Source: Arbacia lixula
Taxonomy: Eukaryota; Echinodermata; Echinoidea; Arbacioida; Arbaciidae
DNA length: 64,000 nt
NCBI GenBank assembly: GCA_963669155.1
Contig: OZ022597.1
Coordinates: 752,377-816,376 of the forward strand
Reading direction: 5' to 3'
Position numbers and translations under genes: made by a program. The notes below the pieces were generated by a model. It ran no database searches, was not told the DNA's origin, and saw only the letters and a program-made list of their open reading frames with translations. This document shows positions 41,401-49,424 of the stretch, in pieces (position 1 is the first letter of the stretch; every line of letters starts with the position of its first letter).

Positions 41401-44387
41401 TATTGTATGCAGATTCATCATAAAGTTACTGGTAAGAATTTCTGATACATGTACATGTATAAGGAAAGAGTTAGTGAGAGTGAATTTGAACTATTTGGGT
41501 CATGTATGGATATCATGAAGGTCACTTATTGTAAGGATTCCACGCAAAAAGAATAAAAAAAACTATCATTTCATGGATTTGGTGATCGTCAATTTCGTAG
41601 TCTTGTTTAAGGAAAGTTTAGTAATTCGTATTTGAAGTTGGAATGAGAGATCATTAAAGTAAGATTAATGATTGTGGGAAGGATGAAAGAATTGTAATAG
41701 TGTTTGTTCACTAAATGACAAAACGCATTAAGTTTGTGACACATCATGTACACAAGTGGAACACTCACACGAAGATACATGTATTCTGAAATTATTTCGA
41801 TAATTGTAACTCAGTTTAACATTTACTGCAGGGAGAAATACATGCATTAATTATTTATTTGAGTATTATAAATGGTGAAATTGTTTGCCATATAACAAGG
41901 AAACATACTTGTATCTCACATTTATGTAAAGATTAATTCTAAAGAGTTGAAGTTTGTCATATTATGACATTATACTTATTGCATTTTTCTGTTGTTTGTA
42001 TCTTTCACAGGATATCATTCCCACACAGTTGTTGAATGTTCTATTCTGACTGGATTTCACTGTGCCACAATGAAGGGAAAGACTTAAAGTTACACAGAAG
42101 TCTCCTTTGTTTCATCATGAAATTGCAACAACGTGTTTTGAACTAGAAGTTCTTCGAGTCCGTAACATTTATGAATCACAGTCCGTCTTTCATGTCCATC
42201 ACCATGAAATTGCCCATTCATAACTTTCCTGTAATATAGTCTGATATATTCTTCTTTATATTCCACATACTGAGAATGTTGCTATGTGATTGGTCAAGAG
42301 TTGATCACGTGATGAGGCGTAGTTTTTCCTATCAGATCACCTGAGAATAAAAGTTCATTACACTCTAGGTGATAGTACTTTTTGGTTTCGCTGATCTCTT
42401 CACTCCTCACAGTCCTAATGCGTGATTAATATTTTGAGTACGCGCGAAATAAAAGTGCGTTACACTCGGACTATCACTTGACATCTAACGCGTCCTAACG
42501 CGCGTCCTAATGCGCGTCCTAATACGCGTCCTAACGCGCGTCCTAACGCGCGTCCTAATGCGCGTCCTAACGCGTGTTCCCCATGGCAGCGGCTTGGGGT
42601 AATGGAGATAGGTAAACATTACCTTTTTACGTCAAATTGTCATTTTTGGTATAGATAGTTGGTTTCAGATGTGGAATATAAAGCAAATAATCAACTTTTG
42701 GTTTCAAGCAATGAGACGAGCTATCACTTCCTCGGCGATCTGAATGTATACGCTATCTTTCCTCAGCTGCGATTCGGAAAGATAGCTACATCCAGATCGC
42801 CTCGGAAGTGATAGTTCGTCCCATCACCCTCACCAACGCTGATTATTTGCTTACTAACATCTTACATGTACGTTCCCTGTTTCTATTGAGCTTAGCCCCG
42901 GGACTGCTCCCGCGCAGCGGGAGCGTCCTGAGGGCTCGCCCCCGATTTCCCGGAATGTCGGGTGCGATTAATGAATAATCGACCCGTGCACATGGATGAA
43001 TTACTCATTTCAAGTATATTTATCACATTATATGAATGGTTGAATGTAACTTCCATATGTCTGAAGTAAGAAAATGATGGAAAATATTGAGTAACGTTAC
43101 CAATTTCCCCTTCATGTGTCTGTCTAATCATGGTCTAACAAAACGAAGTCCCTTCCAGACTGCCATCTTGGCTGTTTAATAACTTCATAGGCATGCGCAA
43201 AATAATATTCATGATGATGACGCTTTCGCTCTGATGACCGTATTTAGCGCTATTGATGAATATGCATGAGAAAAGTGATTTTTTATTGTTTTGATTGTGC
43301 AAATTATCAACCTGATTTTCATTAATTGTGTCATTTAAAGTGACTAAAATATGATTGAATTCTATGTTATAAACTTCAGTGGCGGATCAAGGATTTTGTA
43401 AGAGAAATAATTCCGAATCTTCCAACTTTCCTAATACCGTGCACCACTGCACCATCACTGAAATCTAGCTTAGCGGGATGGCGTTATTGGGTTGAAAAAA
43501 GTGGCGCTTAAAAACAAAACAAAACAAAAAATTACGGACAAACATTAATATGCAAAATATAATAAATGCTCCAAAATAAAATTTTAAATATAATGAAATA
43601 AAGATTGGAATATAAAATCTGTTCCAATAATAATGAAAAAAGAAGAAAACAACGATGTGAAAAGAGTGCTACGGTAATGGATTGTTGTTGAAAACGTAAC
43701 ACACACGAATCGTATAGAGAACTGGCGCATGCGCGTAAACTTCAAAAAGTCGGCAATCTTCAGATACATGTTTCCCAGCTGCATTAATTCCGACCGCCGT
43801 ACGATGGTACGTTTTCAAGAAAAAAAAAACATCATGGACTAAATTCATCTTCAAAGCAACTACGGAAGTATTCATGTAAGTATTCTCCGTAAGTGTGTAC
43901 AATAGCTTTAAGTTCTGCGCAATATAATTGATGATATTTTCCAAAATCATCACTGCTTATCTCGACTACCTTGCACCAATGCTCGGTGCAACGCAGCCCG
44001 CTCACTGCGTGAGCGGGCTGGTGGCAGTAATATTGAGCTCAAACTTATTTTTGGATCAAATCCTCAATAACTGTCTGTTTTATTTACTTACCATAACGTT
44101 GCTCCTCTATGACCACACCCATCACATCCATCTTCTTGGAAGGATACTACGGAAATTGTTAAATGAAAGAAATACCATTTACAGTTGAGAATCAAGATCA
44201 CAAGAAAAATATGAACGAGGTAATCTAACTGGAGTGTTAGAACAGTACAAGATGATACAAATTTGCCTACTGCATGCAGTTAACTCTATACTGTAAATAA
44301 TGGTTTATTTACCTTTGTTAGATGGGTGTGAATCACTAGATCAAGCGGAAACTTGTAGACATGATTGAAGACAACCTCAAACCCCAT
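36645..44387 (-). CDS. PRELID2: PRELI domain-containing protein 2 homologue, six exons (complete)
   Basis: PRELI/MSF1-domain proteins shuttle phospholipids in the mitochondrial intermembrane space; PRELID2 itself is little characterised. Exons on the minus strand: 44387-44313, 44146-44092, 40204-40131, 38821-38661, 37496-37391, 36731-36645. All are GT-AG with matching phases, giving 558 nt and 185 residues (human about 189). Signatures: MGFEVVFNHVYKFPLDLVI at the start, the YP motif then MDVMGVVIEEQRY, VHYWKRVMRCRNILPGILRK, VLLEEEGWYYRRDKLMKIRS, RTWDKYALAWEESELRP, GGLDVKVFGAFGQVLELFL and AIKYMEDLL. The start is fixed by an in-frame TGA nine bases upstream. The best family match is PRELID2 rather than PRELID1/3, on the LEEE-W...R..M.IRS..LTW pattern. 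Intron 4 is built almost entirely of repeated exon 4 edges. Confidence 0.9.
37391..37496 (-). CDS. PRELID2: PRELID2 exon 5
   Basis: Encodes TVMSQRGGLDVKVFGAFGQV then LELFLHGLAKRNGQK, the C-terminal helix of the PRELI fold. Acceptor TTTGCAG, donor GTTTGT. Confidence 0.92.
37628..38660 (-). repeat. Compound array: PRELID2 exon 4 edge copies alternating with TCAA tetranucleotides
   Basis: Five copies of the exon 4 3' end, each with a GTAGGT or GTAAGT donor, have exon boundaries at 37700, 37901, 38086, 38251 and 38488. The true exon follows at 38661. Copies are about 95 bp, separated by 40-110 bp of (TCAA)n. The 38086 copy is nearly identical to the real exon through the whole KIRSRNRTWDKYALAWEESE segment. 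None keeps the exon's own acceptor. The SINQSINQ-type plus-strand frames are artefacts of TCAA. Confidence 0.92.
38661..38821 (-). CDS. PRELID2: PRELID2 exon 4
   Basis: Encodes LPALDVDAVLLEEEGWYYRR through STDSHQ plus two bases of a Trp codon. Acceptor CTGTGCAG, donor GTAGGT. Its last 95 or so bases are copied five times in the next intron. Confidence 0.93.
38850..40130. other. PRELID2 intron 3: MITE plus dispersed fragments
   Basis: Contains the MITE at 39219-39433, a short repeated TATGAAA(T/C)ACT-AAAATCAGTACTACTTGGC motif at about 39540-39720, and a copy of the AAAAGGGCTACCC family at 39880-39975. No gene. Confidence 0.55.
39219..39433. mobile_element. MITE, TACTGTATACGCCATATATT family, copy 1
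   Basis: Left end TACTGTATACGCCATATATT; the right end is its inverted copy AATATATGGCGTATACAGTA. The interior has TTCGCGA/TCGCGAA-type blocks. A second copy lies at 49787-50012. Confidence 0.8.
40131..40204 (-). CDS. PRELID2: PRELID2 exon 3
   Basis: Encodes KQNAVHYWKRVMRCRNILPG then ILRK, matching the family pattern xxYxKRxxxCxNxxPxILRK. Acceptor CTATTAG, donor GTAACA. A second frame is open but gives no family match. Confidence 0.87.
40271..40489. mobile_element. Palindromic purine/pyrimidine MITE, copy 1
   Basis: Arms of about 90 bp: ACTACAGCTCAAAGGAACTG, then GGGAAAGGGAAGAAAGGGAA, GGAGCCGCAGTTTT, and GCATGAAAG, mirrored on the other side. In PRELID2 intron 2. Confidence 0.85.
40490..42224. 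other. PRELID2 intron 2, no gene seen
   Basis: AT-rich with no recognised exon or repeat family. The 64-codon frame at 41103-41297 lacks a domain. Confidence 0.5.
42225..42480 (+). repeat. Inverted repeat pair, left copy
   Basis: Matches 52925-53175 on the opposite strand: TGACCAATCA-type block (here GTGATTGGTCAAGAGTTGAT), ATCACCTGAGAA, GGTTTCGCTGATCTCTTCAC and AATATTTTGAGTACGCGCG. Confidence 0.8.
42487..42575 (+). repeat. 12-bp CpG-rich minisatellite
   Basis: About seven units of TAACGCGCGTCC and TAATGCGCGTCC adjoining the 42225-42480 repeat. Confidence 0.9.
42680..42850. mobile_element. Palindromic MITE
   Basis: Arms of about 50 bp: GAGCTATCACTTCCTCGGCG, ATCTGAATGTA, GCTATCTTTCC, then the inverted set, with outer AAGCAAATAATCA / TGATTATTTGCTT. 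In PRELID2 intron 2. Confidence 0.75.
42906..42924. repeat. GC hairpin
   Basis: GCTCCCGC-GCA-GCGGGAGC perfect inverted repeat. Confidence 0.6.
43994..44020. repeat. GC hairpin
   Basis: CAGCCCGCTCA-CTGCG-TGAGCGGGCTG perfect inverted repeat, 72 bp beyond PRELID2 exon 2 in the intron. Confidence 0.65.
44092..44146 (-). CDS. PRELID2: PRELID2 exon 2
   Basis: Encodes YPSKKMDVMGVVIEEQRY, the conserved YP-containing strand. Donor GTAAGT, acceptor TCCGTAG. Confidence 0.88.
44313..44387 (-). CDS. PRELID2: PRELID2 exon 1
   Basis: 25 codons from ATG: MGFEVVFNHVYKFPLDLVIH then THLTK, phase 0. Context is GGCAATGG; an in-frame TGA lies at 44394-44396. Donor GTAAAT. Confidence 0.88.
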
Positions 44388-44590
44388 TGCCTCTCAGTAA
44401 AGTCGCAGTCAGATATCACGAGATTGTTCACGAACAACGCGAAACATGGGAGGAACGTGCACTGTTCAGTCAATGTGTTGCAGAGAGAAGCTGGAGAGCT
44501 GTGTGTGGGCGCAAACGATGTACGGACTACGGGGCTGTTTCGGCGTAACCATCAACGCGAGTTTCGCTAATAATAATATGGGTTGTTGGC
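44388..44590 (-). promoter_or_regulatory. PRELID2 5' UTR / probable promoter
   Basis: Directly upstream of the start codon, with more CpG dinucleotides than the surroundings (CGCGTTGATGG, TTACGCCG, GTTTGCGCCC). No TATA box was recognised. The call rests on position and composition. Confidence 0.4.
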
Positions 44591-45412
44591 TGTAGCGACT
44601 CGATAAATGTTGCCAGATCTGTTAATGTTTGGAATATAACAATCATCTCAAGTAAGCAGAAACACATAAGCACAGAGGGGGTTCGACTCAGGTCTTCTCA
44701 TTGCGAGTAGCCATACTAAACAGGCAAACTTATGGATTGAGTTCCGGATGCCGTGACACACGCCTACACGCAATTTGTTGATGTACACACATGTTATGCA
44801 ATCGCAGATTATCCTGCGTGGCTAGGCTTGCCTAGTCAACAGACGCGACCATGCATGTTCACTGCACGTGTACATCCCATGTAGAGCAGCATTTTGTCTG
44901 ATAATCAAGGGGTTAAGTCCTCGCAAGACTGTTTCTTTAGATAATTTCCCCTCCTGTTCTTTGTTTTGTGCTTATTATAGTTCTATGTATTTTTTCTTCA
45001 ATTTTCTGCATTTTTTACAATTTTTTTTTTTTTTTTTTTTTTTTAGTGAAAGGGCTTTTCTGGGGGTTTTGACTAACTTGTTTTTCGTTCTACTACAGGA
45101 TGGAGCACGCTGTACTTACTACTGGGTGTATGCCTAAAATTTGTTTTTACATATTTTTTTGCCGTGCAAAAGGGCTACCTTATGTTTAATTTATATCCAC
45201 TCCTCCCTTTCGCTGCTCTTGTTATCACCATCCTCCCCATCTTCCTTTTTTTTTTCTTATATACACTTACCCCCCCCCCCCCCCTTCTCATCCAACCTAA
45301 CTCCATCCTCATTATCTTTTTCTGTCGCCATCTCTCTCTTTCTCCCCCCCCCCCTCAATCTCTGTCTCTCTCTCTCTTTCCCATTTCTTCTCTCTCTCTC
45401 CCCCCCCCCTCT

Positions 45413-45447
<35 letters not shown>

Positions 45448-46345
45448 ATCTTTCCCATTTTCTCTCCCCCCTCTCTCTCTTGATCTCACTTTCTCCCCCT
45501 CTCCTTCCTTACACCATTTTTCACTGTCTCTCCCTCCATTTTTCTTTTAAGATCAAATATGATAGAGAAAACACACACTGCTCACATGAACATATGTAGT
45601 CATGAGATTTCACATAATTTATGTGCAACTGACAGATGTAAAATATTTATTTACATCAGCAGTTCTTGAGTTTTACATCGTACACAATATACATATAGTG
45701 TATAAACAAAATGTGGTGTGTCACACCCTATGATTATTTTTTTTCTTTCAATTTTATAGCAATTTAGGGTAAACATTTTGCCCCAGGCGTGGGGATGGGG
45801 GGTATTCCGAAGATGAACTTAGGAAAAATGTTATTGTATCTCAGGGAATTACGAAAAATTTTATCTTATGGAATTCCGGAAAGCCAACTTAGGACAAAAG
45901 ATATAATTTTTATTCAAATGAGTTAAATTGGTATTCTGAAACTCACTTAGGAAAAAAAAAAGTTAGGATAAAAGATGAAACTGCTCCCGAGCGATTTTAT
46001 CTCCAGACACTGCCTAGGCTCAAACTTTTACGTGCACAAGTAATTTGCGCATTCAACTCTTTGCATATAAGCGCATCAAATGTAATAAGACGCGCTGATA
46101 GACATTGATGCGCAATGTCACTGTCAGTTTTGTGACGTCACACCATCAACGTATGCAGAACACATGAAAGGACATTACTGGCTGTCTCTGGGAAAGGAGC
46201 GCAGGGCATGCACTCATTAATACGGTATTGGTTAAAATCTTCCTAAACTATTTTTCGGAATATCAAAGATAAAATATTTTAGGGACATTTTATCTTAGGG
46301 GAGTTAAAGTTTTTATCTGTTAATTTTCAGAATACCCCCCACCTC
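44591..46345. other. Intergenic, with a polypyrimidine tract
   Basis: No gene. A T25-type run lies at about 45020-45044. From 45190 to 45550 almost every base on this strand is C or T, including C12-C15 runs and (CT)n. This gives spurious proline/serine/leucine frames of up to 152 codons. Confidence 0.65.
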
Positions 46346-46506
46346 CTGGGCTCCGTTGTATAAAACTTACCATTAATGGTAACTCTGCCATCAATGGTAA
46401 CTACCATGGTAATACAGATCGACAACCAATCAAATTCAAGGTTTTCATAGAAGTTGCCATTGATAGCAACGTTACTATCAATGGTAAGTTTTATGCACCA
46501 GGGCCC
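46346..46506. mobile_element. MITE, GGGCCC...TTTTATGCAACAG family, copy 1
   Basis: Ends CTGGGCTCCGTTGTATAAAA and TTTTATGCACCAGGGCC are inverted. Internal arms carry ACTTACCATTAATGGTAAC-type sequence. The second copy is at 47601-47763. Confidence 0.8.
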
Positions 46507-47004
46507 TAGTTTTGCTTCCAGGCTGTTGCACATTTTGTTGGCCTTTCCAGAAAAGATATTGCATAAAACAAGCATTGCAATAATTCTTATTCTAGTTATA
46601 TAAAATATATAGCCTTCTCACACGGTACGGTAAAATTACGGTACAGCAAGATACAGCTGGACAGTGGAACAATGCAGTACACTACAATAATCAGTGTTTA
46701 TACTGACACTAGCTTTTCTTCAATTGTCAAAAAGCCTCAGAAAAGTGTTGAAAGTACAGTTTCCTACTAATATTTGTGTATATCATTATTGTACAGTGCT
46801 TGATTGCTAACTGTTTTACTAATATTGATATAAAGTCACAGACACGAAAGTCTGGAGATATTACCAATGATATAAAAGATCCCATGTATGCTTACAAATT
46901 TTATTTTTTTCAGCAAATCGCTCAGCGAAAGCTTGCATGGCAAGAACAGACCTGATTAATACCAGATGCTGGCAGAGGAAACTGTTCTACTGTTAACATT
47001 ATAC

Positions 47005-47425
47005 TTAAAGGGATAGTTCACCCTGACGATAATAAATAAATAAAAGCAGAAATTTGAGAAAAACATATTAGTGAAGGTTTGAAAATCGGTCAAAGAAAAA
47101 GAAAGTTATTAGATTTTGAAATTTCAATTTTGTGACTTTGTCATAATTTGAGGGAGAGTGGCTATAATAACCTTTCCCTGGAATGAACAAAGCGTAATGC
47201 ATATATTCGATTTTGAGAAAATAGTCTTTGATAATTGATTGAGCTTTCTTTTTTCATACCACGAAAATAGTCAAATCTCAGTGAAAAACTAATCACTTAT
47301 TCTACGTGAGTAATATTACCTCTGACCTTAAAAGTTCACAGTTGGTTTCCAAAAGCTACGTGCTAAACATGTTCAAACTATCATGAAGTTTGCAGATGTT
47401 TGTAAAAGGGACGGGCCATCTTTAA
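47005..47425. mobile_element. Kolobok-like TTAA repeat, diverged copy
   Basis: The left end TTAAAGGGATAGTTCACCCT matches the family at 29078 and 58414. The right end near TTTAAACAG is weak, so the boundary is uncertain. Confidence 0.5.
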
Positions 47426-47600
47426 ACAGTATTTCTTATATTTCCTGTGGTATTTACACTTTTTGACCAGCAAAAGGGCTTCCCTATCTTTAAGACTTTA
47501 ATCATTTTACAACACTTCATTGCTACAGTAAGTTTCAATATAGATGCATCAAAATGTACTGCAATATCTCTATGTATCCTAATAAACTAAGATTAAACAG

Positions 47601-47763
47601 AACAGGGTCCCATTGCATAAAAGATACAATTAGTGGTAACTCTGCCATCAATGGTAAGTACCATGGTAACACCGCTCAATAGCCAATCAAATTCAAGGTT
47701 TTCATTGAAGTTGCCATTGGAAACAAAGTTACCATCAATGATAAGTTTTATGCAACAGGGCCA
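47601..47763. mobile_element. MITE, GGGCCC...TTTTATGCAACAG family, copy 2
   Basis: Ends ACAGGGTCCCATTGCATAAA and TTTTATGCAACAGGGCC. The interior shares AGCCAATCAAATTCAAGG with copy 1. Confidence 0.8.
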
Positions 47764-47942
47764 TTGTTGATATTCTCTAACAGTGTATTTGCACCAGCAG
47801 GCAAGCAATTTCATCTGTACTTTCTCTTATAACTGTAGCCATGACAACTTATACTTAAGAACAGTAAACTTAAGAACAGCAGACCTTAAAGACTGCATTG
47901 TCACGTACAACCCACAAGAAACTGTCAACAGCACATAACATG

Positions 47943-48115
47943 CTAGTGATAATCGTTTGTCTCGCAATGTATGGTCAACGGAATCTAAAAAGATCACAAT
48001 GTTTCGTGCGCCGATGCAACACTTTGTCAGGTGTGATACAAAATTGCAGCGGAGCACGTAATCATCATTTTAGATTCTGTTGACCGCACGTTGCGAAACA
48101 AACGATTATCACTAG
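47943..48115. mobile_element. MITE with about 48-bp inverted ends
   Basis: CTAGTGATAATCGTTTGTCT...GGTCAACGGAATCTAAAA is mirrored by TTTTAGATTCTGTTGACC...AACGATTATCACTAG. Confidence 0.85.
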
Positions 48116-48463
48116 CAATTTATCCGCAAGGAGTAACATATTTAGCATTAGCACGTAACATGTTCACGGATACCTTCTTTGTTATGCAGAATACATCAAC
48201 ACAAAGACGATGTTAATGTTATCTTCACACACTTATTTGAAATTCATCACAGAAATGATACATATCATTGAAGAACACATTATGGATTTGTCTTGAGGAG
48301 AAATGTATGCTTATTCATTTGATGCATCGGTGATGAATTGCACAACTTGACATGGAAGGTTACAGCTCCAAAGTCCAGACCAAATGTGGTTAGCATTGTT
48401 AATATTAGCATGAGTTCTAACTGAGATGTCACTGACATTCTAATGCAGAAACAGGCCCTTGCT

Positions 48464-48880
48464 CAACAGTCCAAAAGTAGAAAGTGAAACATTGCAGTTC
48501 TTCAGATTCAGGCCGTCCAGTAGATGTAAGAGCTGGATCACCGGCAGAATGTATACAGAATGCATACAGAACAGTCCAAAAGTAGTGAGTGAAACATCGC
48601 TGTTCTTCAGATTCAGTTTGTCCAGTAAATGTAAGAGCTGGATCATTAGCAGAATGTATACAGAACAGTTCAAAAGTAGTAAGTGAAACATTGCTGTTCT
48701 TCAGATTCAGTCCGTCCAGTAGATGTAAGAGCTGGATCACTAGCAGAATGTATACAGAACAGTCCAAAAGTAGTAAGTGAAACATCGCTGTTCTTCAGAT
48801 TCAGTCCGTCCAGTAGATGAAAGAGCTGGATCACTAGCAGAATGTATACATTCTCTAGCTAGTGGGTCTGCATTCCATAC
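48464..48880. repeat. 94-bp minisatellite, about four copies
   Basis: CCAAAAGTAG recurs at 48471, 48575, 48670 (TCAAAAGTAG) and 48764; one unit is 10 bp longer. The 118-codon minus-strand frame is produced by the repeat and resembles nothing known. Confidence 0.85.
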
Positions 48881-49193
48881 ATCTCAATGCAGGTCAAATG
48901 AATCCCAAAGGGTTTCATGCACCTGTTTCATGTTAACCAAATCAACCTTTTACATGCCATAGATGCATATTTACACAAGATATACACACACACAAGTCAT
49001 AAATCAGCAGTTTCTCTGGCACACAAAGGGTTAAGTCTACATGTCTTAAGTCTGACAGCGTTCGTCTATATGTAGCACCACTATCTATACCTCCAGGTCC
49101 ACGGACCAAGGTATATATGCAGGAAAATCATTCTAGAAGCTTTTCATCTGCATTTCAAATTTGAACATGAGCTTGACTTTGTCCTCAGTATTT
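48881..49193. other. BORCS5 3' UTR / intergenic
   Basis: No gene and no clear polyadenylation signal on the minus strand. Confidence 0.45.
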
Positions 49194-49424
49194 TCAAGTT
49201 CTAGGACCTGGCAGTGGCCGCATTGTGAAGGGTTCTAGCCGCTCCGTATCCGGGAGGACGCTGTTGAGTCGGTCCATCAGCGGCACGAGTTGATCCACGC
49301 TCATCTGGACGCGCTTGAGCGTCGCGGACATCTCATTGATCCGCTGTATCTGCTCCGAGTGCTTGGCAAAGCGCTTCTGCCGCTCGGCCATGGATTGCAT
49401 GATGCTGTGGATTATGGCGTCCAC
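49194..49424 (-). CDS. BORCS5: BORCS5 exon 4 and stop
   Basis: Residues 176-251, [20 protein letters not shown] through [11 protein letters not shown]. Acceptor CCACGTAG. This is the most conserved part of the family. Confidence 0.96.
   Translation of the reverse strand: MDAIIHSIMQSMAERQKRFAKHSEQIQRINEMSATLKRVQMSVDQLVPLMDRLNSVLPDTERLEPFTMRPLPGPRT

Noticed and set aside
44670-44720. Possible tRNA (GGTTCGACTC, B-box-like)
   Set aside because: No matching A box or cloverleaf could be built around it.
45141-45599. Open frames of 128-152 codons rich in Pro/Ser/Leu
   Set aside because: They come from a continuous polypyrimidine tract with C and CT runs; two frames are open at once, as expected for low complexity.
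48429-48785. 118-codon minus-strand frame
   Set aside because: Generated by the 94-bp minisatellite; internally repetitive, no domain, no splice context.
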